64,000 nt of DNA, taken from contig OX442318.1 of NCBI GenBank assembly GCA_949358305.1, positions 3,396,501 to 3,460,500 of the forward strand, given 5' to 3'. Numbering within the stretch: position 1 is the first letter of the stretch; each line of letters begins with the position of its first letter. The position numbers and the translations under genes are program-made. Below the pieces are notes generated by a model. It was not told the DNA's origin and ran no database searches. It saw only the letters and a program-made list of their open reading frames with translations. This document shows positions 11,024-22,224 of the stretch, piece after piece. Origin of the DNA: Strigamia acuminata. Taxonomy: Eukaryota; Arthropoda; Chilopoda; Geophilomorpha; Linotaeniidae.

Positions 11024-12998
11024 TCACATTCGGTTCATCCGAACATTAAAACGCGGATTCGCCATCCTGGGTTCCCCGAACAGCGCCTGGCGAATCAACG
11101 CCGCATCCGGCGCAACGCGCGACCTAAAACCAACGAACCAAAAAACAAAAATAAAAAACACGAAACCAAAAAATAAGAAATGACAAAATGTCTTTACGGC
11201 ATCGAATCGCTGCGAAATCCGCCGAAGTTGCATCCGATTTTCAAATTCATGGGAATGCCGTCCAACTGCCGATTGTGGTAAACGTCGCACGCCTTCTGCG
11301 CATCCGCAGCGCGCACGAACAGGATTTCCGCCGTGCCGGACTTGCCGAGCGAGGCGCGGCGCAAGTCGCCGATCTCGCCGAACAGCTCGACTATGTCGTC
11401 CTGGGTGACGGACGGGTGCAGGTTGCTCACGAGCACTTTGCAGCCGACTTGGTCGTTACCGTCGAGACGACTCTGTAGGTTAGCGCTCAGACGACTCCGT
11501 GGGAAGGATTGTGACGATGATGACGACATTTGCTGCAAAATGGCGGTTTTTTAGTGTTTTTGTTGTTGTTGTTTTTTTTTTTTTTTTTTTTTTTTTTACG
11601 GTTAGCGATCGGACTTGGAACGGACGTTCGTCGAGGTCCATGGGGTCGGCGATGCGGGTGGTTCTGAGTCGGGATTCGTTGCGGGTGGTGACGAGGATGC
11701 CATCTTGGTTCATGATGATTCGCTTGTTGGTGTGGTCGAGGCGTGATGGTGTTTGGTTTCGTGGGTTGTAGAAGTTGTTGATTTGTTGTTGGTGGCGGAA
11801 ATTGCCGATCTGCGGAGAAAGGAAAATTGCTTTTAATGGGTTTTGTAATTGTTTTTAATTTGTTATAATAGTGTTTTTTTATTTTTAATAAAATTTTTAT
11901 TTTACTTCATTAAAAAATCAATTTTTCGGTTAAAAATCGATCACATTTCATTAAAATACCAATTTTTCGGTTAAAATCGATAATATTTCATTAAAATACC
12001 AATTTTTCGGTTAAAAATCGAGAATATTTCATTAAAATACCAATTTTTCGGTTAAAAATCGATCATATTTCATTAAAATACCAATTTTTCGGTTAAAAAT
12101 TGATCACATTTCATTAAAATACCAATTTTTCGGTTAAAAATCGATCACATTTCATTAAAATACCAATTTTTCCGTTAAAAATCGATCATATTTCATTAAA
12201 ATACCAATTTTTCGGTTACAAATCGATCACATTTCATTAAAATACCAATTATTCGGTTAAAAATCGATCATATTTTATTCAAAAATCAATTTTTTCGTCA
12301 GAAATATCTTTTATTTGTCTATAAAATTAGTTTAACGATCAGAAAATTGATACATTGAAAAAATATAATTATTTTTTTTGTAAGAAAAATTATTTTTATC
12401 AAGAATTGCTTACGGTTCGTGTCAATCCTCGAGGCCCCATCACCATCGACCTCGAATTATTACTATTAAGAAGCTGTTGCTTAATCTGCTGCATCGTTCT
12501 TGGATCAAACGTCTTCACACTTTGCTAAAACAACAAAAACAAACCGAACAAATAAAATAAACCGCAAAAAAACCGCAAAACAAATCCGCAAACCGTTTTT
12601 TTCGCTATCTTATCGCGTATCTTAAACCTAGCGTCGGTTTTCTTCGCAATTTGATTCAATTTATCACGTGCATCTTGTATTTTCGCCCTCTGTTTGACGT
12701 ATATTGTGAATCGCGCGTCGTTTTTCGTGTTTCTGCTCTTCAATTTCTGACTTAAATCGAAATTTTTCCGTTTATTCGCGACGAAATTCACTTTCTGGCC
12801 GAAATGACGTTTATTTATCACCCGATTACGCACGGGCTCCTTCCTAACGAAAGAAATAATACATTAAAATCATTTAAAAATTGTTTTTTTCTTCAACTTT
12901 TCGCCTCCAATTACGTACCTTGGTCGGAAAGTTTTGTTTTTGTTTCCGCGTTTATTTCGGATTATGTCATCGAGAGACATATCTATGCGATTACTCAT
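11024..12998 (-). CDS. POLDIP3: POLDIP3/SKAR-like RNA-binding protein, 361 aa, 6 exons
   Basis: Exons on the minus strand are 12919-12998, 12594-12843, 12414-12524, 11600-11809, 11198-11532 and 11024-11123. Lengths sum to 362 codons with stop and all phases agree. The N-terminus has MSLDDIIRNKRG, the UAP56-binding-type motif shared with ALYREF and POLDIP3. Exon 2 carries the basic DAR repeats typical of POLDIP3 (NDARFTIY, DARDKL, DARFKI). Exon 5 holds one RRM with KVLVSNLHPSVTQDDIVELF and AEILFVRAADAQKA. The C-terminus has PDAALIRQALFGEP. Known for the family: POLDIP3 works with TREX/exon-junction complexes in mRNA export and links S6K1 to translation of spliced mRNAs, in the nucleus. Human POLDIP3 is about 420 aa, so this one is shorter. 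The donor of exon 2 (ACG|GTTTGC) is weak. Confidence 0.9.
11533..11599 (-). other. 67-nt POLDIP3 intron that is largely an A-tract
   Basis: This intron has a 27-nt T run on the plus strand, so the transcript reads GT followed almost at once by a long A-tract and then a short stretch to the acceptor CATTTTGCAG. It is close to the minimum intron size. The A-run directly after the 5' splice site is unusual and prone to length change. Confidence 0.7.
11890..12290. repeat. About 42-bp tandem repeat in POLDIP3 intron 3
   Basis: Roughly nine units built on ATTTCATTAAAATACCAATT followed by TTTCGGTTAAAAATCGATC, with few substitutions. It lies wholly within the intron between POLDIP3 exons 3 and 4. 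Confidence 0.9.
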
Positions 12999-13219
12999 AT
13001 TGATTAGTGTGGTAGAGGTGTCTGTGGATTAATAGATCTGCTGGGAATTAAATAGATTCGTGTTATTTCACGTTTAAATTGATAGTTTTTAAGTTAAGGT
13101 GAGTCTACGTACCGAACAGCCAAGCGCCATTTGCAATTAGGATAACCTTGTGGTGGAATTGAAAAGTAGGATAAAAGGGCGCTCGTGCTAAAACTAAAAT
13201 AAACAAAGATTATTAATTT

Positions 13220-13253
13220 AATCTTGGACGAACACTAGTGTTCGTCCAAGATT
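13220..13253. other. 34-bp perfect palindrome
   Basis: The half-site AATCTTGGACGAACACT is followed at once by its exact inverse, centred on ACTAGT. It lies in the spacer upstream of both POLDIP3 and the secreted peptide gene. A zero-loop palindrome could be a transposon footprint or a symmetric binding site. Confidence 0.8.
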
Positions 13254-13903
13254 TAATTTAGTTAATTTTTTTTAAAAAAAAACAATTTAAATTTAAAATT
13301 AAAATTTGTTCTGTTTTGTGTCATATTTTGACAAATTGCTTCCATTAATTTCGAACAGGAAATAAAGAAGAAAAAAAATGGTGATACAGTTGGCTGAACA
13401 CTGGGAAATTTCCTGTGCCAGTAAATCAATTTAATAAACAATTTAGATAATTAAAAAATTAAAAATAAAACCTTTAATGATTGATATCACATCAAAAACG
13501 GTTGAAAATAATTTTATTTCCACTCAAAACACAAACAAACACAAAAACCTTCAAAAAAACGTCAACAAAACCTGAAACAAACAAACAAACCCTTCCAAAA
13601 ATATATCAACAAATAAATAAAAATCTAAAATAAAAAATTCAAAATAAACCTCAAAATACAAGATACAATCTTTATTACAACAAGTGCACAAAAGATATCA
13701 ATTAATTTATAGATTTACCAGTTCCACATCAACTCCTGATTCACACTGAGAGAAAAATCAGCCAATAACCTTGTCCCAATCTGGAAATGTGGAAACAATG
13801 ATCAATATGGTGCCCAGACCATGTAAATTGTTTCATCATACCTCTTCCTCATCCTAATCTCTGCTCTTTGTCTCAATCCATAATGCACACATTCCACATC
13901 TGA

Positions 13904-14340
13904 ATATAAGCTTATAACAACAGACTGCACTCACAACTTGCATTTGCTCACCAACACCAGCTTGATACAGTCAGTAAGTTTTGCACGTTTAAATTTCATT
14001 CTAAATTTTCAATTTTCACTCATATTTTCAGCACTTGACCAGTCACAATAGTCACAACAATGAAGGGTGTAATTTTGGGATGTGTTGTTCTCGCCCTGGT
14101 GATTTCCATTGCCTGTGCTGCACCAATATCTGAAAAGGAAAGTGAAGATATGCGTTTTGGGATGCCAGATGGATTCATGAATATTTTGAAGACCTTCTTT
14201 AACGTGTTTTTGAAGGTTTTAAAGACTAGCACCACAATTGCTTCAAAATTCACGAAAAACTGATTTTCTTATGTAATTTGTTCGTGTAGTTATGTGGTTT
14301 TTGTTTTGGGTGTGAAGAGGAAAACAAAATAAAAATATTT
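13904..14340 (+). CDS. Secreted cationic peptide precursor, AMP-like (CDS 14060-14263)
   Basis: A complete small gene. A TATA-like ATATAAGC near 13904 precedes a non-coding first exon ending TCA|GTAAGT at 13973. The acceptor CATATTTTCAG opens exon 2 at 14032, the ORF is 14060-14263, and AATAAA lies at 14328. The 67-residue product has a strong signal peptide (MKGVILGCVVLALVISIACA), then an acidic propiece with SEKESEDMR, then a C-terminal segment with the pattern NILKTFFNVFLKVLKTS, which would form a cationic amphipathic helix. It has no cysteine after the signal peptide. This layout (signal, acidic propiece, helical cationic core) is the one used by linear antimicrobial peptide precursors. 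That role is inferred from architecture only; a neuropeptide or venom-type peptide is possible. No family was recognised. Confidence 0.7.
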
Positions 14341-14479
14341 TTGTCAGTAATGTAGAAATTGTGTTTATATTTATTTATTTTAAATTTAGTTAATTAGAAA
14401 TTTAAAAATTTCACAAAATGTTTGAATGACTCAGAAGATGCATATTGTTTAATATTCCATTATTCATCAACGCCACACT

Positions 14480-14920
14480 TGCAGCTGTTCAATATTCTAT
14501 GGTAAGAATTCTATTGTTTAAAGAAAAGCTTGATGATTGTATCTGCTTGTGGCAACTTCAAAGATAAGTAAAAAAAAAAAAAAAAAAAAAAAACACAACC
14601 AAAACCTAAATAACACCTAAAAGAACCAAACTTTGCAAGCTGTTAGGGATAACTTTCCATCTGCAATGTGATAATAAAATAGGCAATCATCAACTGACTT
14701 CTGCGCTTCCAATTGTGCAAAGTGTTCTGGGCTGATTTTTGGTGGGGCGCAATGGTGTTCAATCACTACGTCGCCCAAAATTTTAGTTTGCAAAATTAGA
14801 TATTTTTTCAATTTTTGTCAATTCCAATTCCAACTTACTGCCTGCAGTTGGTTGCAATACACTGCAGATTAGCAAAAGCTTCAAAATCCTCACAAAAATC
14901 TCTCAAAATCTACAAAACAA
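14480..14920. other. Spacer with no gene seen
   Basis: It contains a long A-run (about 14570-14592) and no ORF that I would support. The tandem duplication starts near its right edge. Confidence 0.5.
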
Positions 14921-15374
14921 CCCAAAAGCCTCCAAAACTCCCAAAAATGGAGGTTTGTAGCTATTGTAAGTCCCCAAAGTAATGACTTTTGCAGGATGGG
15001 AAAATTTAATGCACCGATCGCAATGCTAAAATGTTTGTGAACCCCAGATCTAGTTCACACAACTGCATTATAATAATCTGATTTTAAAATTTTTAAACAA
15101 GATAATTTAGCACTATAGATGCATTCACACTAAGAACCAGAACTAGATTTAAATGTTAGACTAGCCCAGTGGATACCTAGGGTGGTCCAGTGATTAGAAA
15201 TCTTCTTTAAAGAAGCTAAAAAACTAATCTTCGACAACCGCTGTGGTAAATGTATGCGTGGTTTGAATTTCACATCAAGCTACACAGGATGTGAACTGGA
15301 GTAGTACTTTTTATTTTTGTTATAGATCACTTGGTACATTAACACATCAAATAATTTGTGCATAATATAATGAT

Positions 15375-15483
15375 TCACAAAATCAGTGGCTGGGGCTGGT
15401 CATCTCTCGCCTCCAACAACAGTGTTACGGATGTCGGAGACAGCAATGTACTCCTATTGCGAAAGAATTTCACAGGATCCTGC

Positions 15484-15519
<36 letters not shown>

Positions 15520-18500
15520 CCAATCATTAAACGCCTTACCTCAGTTTGAGGGCAAGTTTTAAACCGGAATTTCGAAAGAACGTAAAAGAGGCCAAGCTTG
15601 GCCTCTATCGTAGCAAATCGCATCGCTGGACAATTCCTAGGTCCAATTCCAAATGGTATGAAAGCATTCATATCAATCTTATCTTTGTTTTCGGCACTAA
15701 ATCTGTGAAAAACATACGCCACATTCATTAGAAACAATCCGAAGCGTAAAAATAGTCTTTCGGAAGGTTCACGCTTCGTATTCACAATGATTCTGATTGG
15801 CTGACCGCAAGAAAGTTTTCTTGCGTGTCATTATTTCTCTGCTTTCTGTGAACCAGACAACACATTCATCAGGCATTGACTCCAGAGAAGAACTGTGTGA
15901 ACTAAGTGTGAACCCACCTTTGCACAAACCGTTCAGGATCGAAGACTTCTGGATTCGGAAAGAACTTTTCATCATGATGCATTGCGTAAGCAGAGGCAAT
16001 AACCATCATTCCTTTCTTCAGGACTATACCGTTATTCAGTTTGAACTCCTCAGCAACACACGTGCGATCGATCCTTAAATAAGATTAATACGATCAATTC
16101 TACGGTTTTTCCCAGTTCTCGATGCAAATGCAACGCTATGACCATGCTATACTCCAAACTGAAACAACATAGTCCTAACTCCTATTGGTTGAGCCGTTTC
16201 ACTGGTGTAGTGGCACAAAAAAATAGCCCATAACACCTGAATTGTGATCTAACTACCAATAAAAAAACTAAACCTTTGTTCACCTGCTGAAACAAACCAA
16301 CAAACTATGCTAACACTTTTTGATTGATTAAAAGGGGGATACGCTTATTTTAGCAAATTAAATAAACATTTTATAACCAATTAAATAAAACCCATCGTTC
16401 TAATCACTTTTTACACTGAAATTCATTGAAAATAAACAGAACTACTTTTCCACGTAGTAGAGCACAGTCCACAGTTAGGCGTAATCCTCCTCAACCAATG
16501 GGAGTTAGGACTACGTTGTATAGGTTTGGAGTAAAGTGTCACAATGCAATATGTAATTCTGCACGCAAAGTTTAACTTACCGATAATTTGGTGTGTAAAA
16601 CCTAAGTCCTTCGTTGAACACCATTTCTAGGTATGGTAAAGCAGCCACATCTTCGTATTTGATGACACCCTACAAAGTAGACCAAACTTGAGTCTGAAAC
16701 TGAACCAATAGCTTCAAGTGAACCAATTTCCAACCTTTTTGGCAACCAATAGTTGATCTATTTCTTTGATGAGTTTCTCTTGGCATTCAGGATATTTGGC
16801 TAGCAAATAAGCGATCATCGACATTGTGGTTGCCGTTGTTTCAAGAGCAGCAACAGTGAACTGGAAACACTGTGCTATTATAGTATTTTTATCCAATACT
16901 GAAACATTTATTAACATTGGAGCTTGGAGACATGCAAGATTAAATAAATATGGTGTACAATACTCTTTTCGAGCTTCTTATCACCGGACTGTTCTGCCTT
17001 CGCTTTAGCTTCCAATAAACAATCAACAAAATCACCAGTTCTGTGGGTCTGAAATATCATTTGGAAAATTTATAAACATTCATCAAACAATCAGCTGGAG
17101 ACAAGTACTTACTGACTGATTGGCAAGTCTCATGTCAATAACTCTGGTAGCTATAGCTTTGAAATAATCAACGGGTTTCTTAATAGCAAAGTCAATAGCA
17201 AAGCCAAATAATGTCACCAAAGATGGAAAAATAACTAAATCAAGCATTTAATTAATGAAATGTCACTGTCATCAATGTGCTACATACTCATCAATGTGAT
17301 AATGAAGCCAGGATCATGGATAAGAACTGCAGTATGTTTTGAAAATTCAGTGTTAGGATTTTCAATTGAATTTGTGTTCAGGCCAAAAGCACAAGTTGCC
17401 ACCACGTCCAGTGTGAATGCCGAGAAAACTCTTTATAATTAAAAGTTATAGAATTGTAAATAAAAACACATTTCTAGCACTTACTTCCTGATATTTACTG
17501 GTTTTTTGCTTTTTGTTTGTTTGTCTAAAGAAGGGATAAACACCTTCAAAATGTCTTCTATCATGTGTATCATCTGCAAAACATAAGGTTTAAACATTGA
17601 GCATCTATAGCAGATAATTTCATTTACTGTTCTTATTTTTCCTGAACTGAAAGCCGGAGTGAACGCTGATCTTGTAACTTTCCAATCTTCTCCTCTAAGC
17701 GCAGCCGGGATTCTTCTTATTATTGGATCCCTCTCTCCAGCTGGCAGATACTATAAAAAACCCAAGGATGATTTGTCATAGTCATGTTTAAACACGCTTT
17801 AATGCTGATTTCAATATCCCAGCTAGTGCAAAAAGGTGGTAAAACGGTGTATGGCTCATTAATCATGTTTTATGTTATAAATATTAAATTATCTTATTAA
17901 TAATTGAAAAAGTATTCGTATTTCACTATTTCTGTAATATTTTTTATCTATCCGTGGTATTTAGCTTCCATCATAGTGTGGCGACGTGCAATACTAGCTA
18001 GCTGCATTCAAAAATAACAATTTTAGTTTAAGTGTATTTTAAGTTTTAACATGGGTTTAAACAATGTTATTTTTGTTTTAAAATTGATGTAAAACACAAA
18101 ATATTTTAGTTTTAGAATGCAGCTAGTGTTTATCCTATACTTACCCTTCGATCAACGAAAGACGAAAAGTCTTTCACAAACACTTGTTTAATAACGTCTG
18201 GGTCAGCAACTTGCAGGATTGGTCTGTTGCCTTCAAAGGCACTGGAAATTCAATTGGACATTTAGATTCTTCTAAACATTTCTGACAATTTCTTTTTACC
18301 CAAAAACCCTTCCATACTTCTTGTGCAGATCAACATCTTGTTCAAATTGTGTCTAGAAAGAGACGTGTGAATACAGTCGAAACTTTTTATAACGAATCGC
18401 AAGGGACCGGAAAATCGATTCGTTATAACGAGAGTTCGTTAAAACGAATTAGGTAGGAAAAAAATTAAATTTTATCATAAACAATATTATTTATTCATAG

Positions 18501-19224
18501 ACATGCAAGTTTCATGTCAATTTTAATCCAATTCTTTAAAATTGTTAAAAATTGTAGAACGGGGCAAATTAAACTCATCTGCTACAATTGGTGACTTCTT
18601 GCCATTGTCAATGGCATTAAAAATGTTCAACTTGTTCTCAATAAAAATTGCCTTTTGTTTGGCAGCCATTTTAAAACAGGAAAATTTTGATTTTCCTGTG
18701 CTTATGGGCATCGGATGTTGTGAGTCATGTGATCAGTTTTGAAAATTTGTTATAACGAGAGCTTATGGGTATTACAGTGTACCTGAAAACTTGTTTTTTA
18801 TAACGAATAATTCGTTATATCGAAATTCGTTATAACGAAAATATTTAACATGGTGTTCTGTGGCTGGCCAACCAAGTCATTTTCAACAATTCGTTATAGC
18901 GATAATTCGTTATATCGCAATTCGTTATAAAGAGTTTTGACTGTAGTTATCAAATCTTCTCATTTATTTCATCTAATAATCACCTGGGTCCACAGAGGTC
19001 TGAGAGATCCAAAAAGAGGTACCGTTGGCGCATAATTAATGCCTTGTTTCTTCCAATAATCAAAATCCCAGGTTAAATAACTGAAATTTTACAAACCAAA
19101 CTCAACTCTGGCACTATAACTTATCTCTTAAAGCTTAATTGCAATTTTACATATAAAATATTACTGCCGAAAGACCGAGTAAAATTATTTGCAGTAATGA
19201 TTCCGATAAAGTAAAAGCGTCCAT
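15375..19224 (-). CDS. Cytochrome P450, CYP3-clan-like, 519 aa, 14 exons
   Basis: Exons on the minus strand: 19151-19224, 18984-19080, 18300-18352, 18145-18241, 17628-17750, 17485-17573, 17288-17430, 17113-17234, 16964-17048, 16735-16898, 16581-16669, 15918-16073, 15540-15702 and 15375-15479. All phases join, giving 520 codons with stop. It starts with a hydrophobic membrane anchor (MDAFTLSESLLQIILLGLSA). Key P450 signatures are the I-helix AALETT, the ExxR motif EGLR, PERF, and the heme loop FIPFGIGPRNCPAMRFA with the cysteine ligand. The spacing and segments such as KKYGRVFG and DPDVIKQVFVKDF resemble CYP3A-type enzymes. Known: such proteins are ER-anchored heme monooxygenases that oxidise lipophilic substrates with CPR. 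Oddities: the usual I-helix Gly (AGxET) is Ala, and the Gly two residues after the heme Cys is Ala. Substrate unknown. Confidence 0.9.
15490..15529. repeat. (AATC)n microsatellite beside the last P450 acceptor
   Basis: CAAT repeats on the plus strand lie just upstream of the acceptor of the last P450 exon on the minus strand, where they read TTGA. The homologous array in copy B (about 20449-20487) is longer. Length change here could affect branch-point spacing. Confidence 0.85.
17993..18127. mobile_element. MITE family 2, intact copy in P450 intron 4
   Basis: About 135 bp with inverted ends ACTAGCTAGCTGCATTCAAA and TTTTAGAATGCAGCTAGT. The homologous position in unit B holds the same element, interrupted by a Tigger-like insertion. 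Other relatives lie at 6291-6408 and, inverted and truncated, at 25287-25379. No coding capacity. Confidence 0.75.
18374..18943. mobile_element. pogo/Tigger-like element with transposase HTH remnant, copy 1
   Basis: The ends are CAGTCGAAACTTTTTATAAC and GTTATAAAGAGTTTTGACTG, inverted repeats of the Tigger type, each flanked by TA. The homologous site in unit B is empty and carries a single TA (GTGTGAATAGTTATC near 23171), which confirms the insertion point and a TA target duplication. Inside on the minus strand (18523-18711), a 62-codon ORF contains ENKLNIFNAIDNGKKSPIVA and LPRSTIFNN. This is the N-terminal psq/CENP-B-type helix-turn-helix of pogo transposases. The catalytic DDE domain is absent, so the element is non-autonomous. 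Confidence 0.9.
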
Positions 19225-19321
19225 TTCATGCGAATATCCTTGTCTGTTTAAGTCTTTTATGATTCACTTTTTCAATCTTGTGCAATTAGACAGCTGGCTA
19301 TTAGAATAACAACAGAAAAAA

Positions 19322-19378
19322 GAATTCAAGATAAAATTTGTTAGCAATATTGCTAACAGAAATTTTATCTTGAATTCC
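19322..19378. other. Near-perfect inverted repeat unique to unit A
   Basis: GAATTCAAGATAAAATTT and AAATTTTATCTTGAATTC form the arms around GTTAGCAATATTGCTAAC. Unit B (about 23576-23612) has only the left arm and then runs directly on to the shared sequence TGTTTGATCT. The right arm is therefore an added inverted copy of about 28 bp. Confidence 0.8.
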
Positions 19379-20445
19379 TTGTTTGATCTGTATCGCCGTT
19401 TCCTCGTTCGATGTTTCTGATGGAAGTGTTTCGCCATTGCTCCGAAACGAGTATTTCACTTCCCCTTAAGGTGGAAACACAAGAGAGCGGGTAAAATTTA
19501 AAAGCTTGCTTTTACTTGAAAAAGCGGCTAAAAATTCGCCCGCTTGAGCAAACACAAGCGTGCGTTTTCATTCGTGATTTCGTATGCGCTTAAGTAACGT
19601 GCCTTTCAAAACAACCCAAAATCCTCCAAAACCCCCAAAAATGGAGGTTTCTAGCTATTGTCAGTCCCCAAAGTGATGAATTTTGCAGGATGGGAAAAAT
19701 TTAATGCACCGATGATGAAGTGGGGCACGGAAGATCGCCTTTCTTAAAAATGGGTCGCAATGGTTAAAAGTTTAAGAACCCCTGATCTAGTTCACACAAC
19801 TGCATTATAATAATCTGATTTTAAAATTTTTAAACAAGATAATTTAGCACTAGATGCATTCACACCAAGAACCAGAACTAGATTTAAATGTTAGGCTAAC
19901 CCAGTGAATAAAAATCTTCTTTAAAGAAGTTAAGAAACTAATCTTCGACAACCGCTTTACTATCTCGATAACAGCTGTGGTAAATGTATGCGCAGAATGT
20001 GATGCACGGTTTGAATTTCACATCAAGGTACACAGAATATGTGAACTGGAGTATACTCTGAGCCGATACAACATTGTCCTTTTTCCAGCTGTATAACTGG
20101 TGTAGTGACACTAAAAAGTAGCCCAAAACACCAGAATTGTAATCGTACTCCAGACATTGTGATCAATTACCAACACTTGTTTCATTGTCAAAGGTGCAGA
20201 ACTACTTTTCCGCATAGTAAAGTCCACAGTTAGGCTCAGAATATAGTACTTTATATTTTTGTTATAGTTTGCTTGGTACATTAACACATCAAATAAATTG
20301 TGTATAATTTGTGCATAATTTGTGCCAATGATTCACAAAATCAGTGGCTGAAGCTGGTCATCTCTCGCCTCCAACAACAGTGTTACGGATTTCGGAGACA
20401 GCAATGTACTCCTACTGGGAAAAAATTTCACTGGATCCTGCAAGG

Positions 20446-20485
<40 letters not shown>

Positions 20486-20537
20486 CCAATCATTAAACGC
20501 CTTACCTCAGTTTGAGGGCAAGTTTTAAACCGGAATT

Positions 20538-20587
20538 TTGAAAGAACGTAATAGAGGCCAAGCTTGGCCTCTATTACGTTCTTTCAA
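20538..20587. other. 50-bp perfect palindrome in the dead P450 heme exon
   Basis: TTGAAAGAACGTAATAGAGG is followed by CCAAGCTTGG and the exact inverse of the left arm, centred on AAGCTT. The intact copy (about 15569-15620) has only the short inner symmetry GAGGCCAAGCTTGGCCTC and different sequence on the right side. The right arm in copy B is therefore a templated inverted copy of the left. Confidence 0.9.
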
Positions 20588-22224
20588 TCGCATCGCTGGA
20601 CAATTCCTAGGTCCAAGTCCAAATGGTATGTAAGCATTCATATTATTCTTATCTTTGTTTTCGGCACTAAATCTGTGAAAAACATACGCCACATTCATTA
20701 GAAACAATCCGAAGCGTAAAAATAGTCTTCCGGTAGGTTCACGCTTCGTATTCACAATGATTCTGATTGGCTGACCGCAAGGAAGATTTCTTGCGTGTCA
20801 TTATTTCTCTGCTTTCTGTGAACCAGACAACACATTCATCAGGCATTGACTCCAGAGAAGAACTGTGTGAACAAAGTGTGAACCCACCTTTGCACACACC
20901 GTTCAGGATCGATGACTTCTGGATCCGGAAAGAACTTTTTATCATGATGCATTGCATAAGCAGAGACACAAACCCTCATTCCTTTCTTCAGGACTATACC
21001 GTTATTCAGTTTGAACTTGTCAACAACACACGTGCGATCGATGCTTAAATAAGATTAATACGATCAATTCTGTAGTTTTTCCCACTTCTCGATGCAACAG
21101 CAAGGCTATGACCATGCTATACTCCAGACTGAAACAACATAGTCCTAACTCCTATTGGTTGAGCCGTTTCACTGGTGTAGTGGCACAAAAAAGTAGCCCA
21201 TAACACCTAAATTGTTATCTAACTGGACAAAACAACCAATAAAAAACTAAACCTTTGTTCACTTGCCAAAAGACACCAACAAACTATGCTAATATTGTTT
21301 GATTGATTAAAAGGGGATTTGTGTTCAGGCCAAAGGCACAAGATGCCACCACATCCAGTGTGAATGCAGAGAAAACTCTTGATAATTAAAAATTATAGAA
21401 TTGTAGTAGATAAATACACATTTCTAGCACTTACTTCTTCATATTTACTGGTTTTTTGCTTTTTGTTTGTTTGTCTAAAGAATGGATAAACACTTTCAAA
21501 ATGTCTTCTATCATGTGTATCATCTGCAAAACATAAAGTTTAAACATTGAACATCTATAGCAGATGATTTCATTTACTGTTCTCATTTGTCCTGAACTGA
21601 AAGCCGGAGTGGACGCTGATCTTGTAACTTTCCAATCTTCTCCTCTAAGCGCAGCCGGGATTCTTCTTATTATTGGATCCCTCTCTGCAGCTGGCACATA
21701 CTATAAAAAAAACCGAAGGATGATTTGTCATAGTCATCTTTAAACACGCTTCAATGCTGATTTCAATATGCCAGCTAGTGCAAAAAGGTGGTTAAACGGT
21801 GTATGGCGCTCCCATTCATCACGTTTTATGTTATAAATATTAAATTATTATCACTAAGTTAGTGTCTGGAAAAAGTTTTAAGAAATAAACAAATAAACAA
21901 ATAAAAAAATAGAAAAAAATGAATTGTAATTACTAATTATAATTCATTTACATCAAGAACACTTTGAAATGGCATTAAGTTGTTATTTAACACCTGATTT
22001 CACTCAAATAAATTTTTTAATTTTGCATATTTTTATTTTTATTTTGCATAAAATAGAATTTTTGGTGCATATTTTAAGCGCATAAAACGAATTTTATTTT
22101 GCATAAATATCCGGGGTCTACTTATTAATAATTGAAAAAGTATTCGTATTTCACTATTTCTGTAATATTTTTTATCTATCCATGGTATTTAGCTTCAATC
22201 ATAGTGTGGCAACGTGTAATACTA

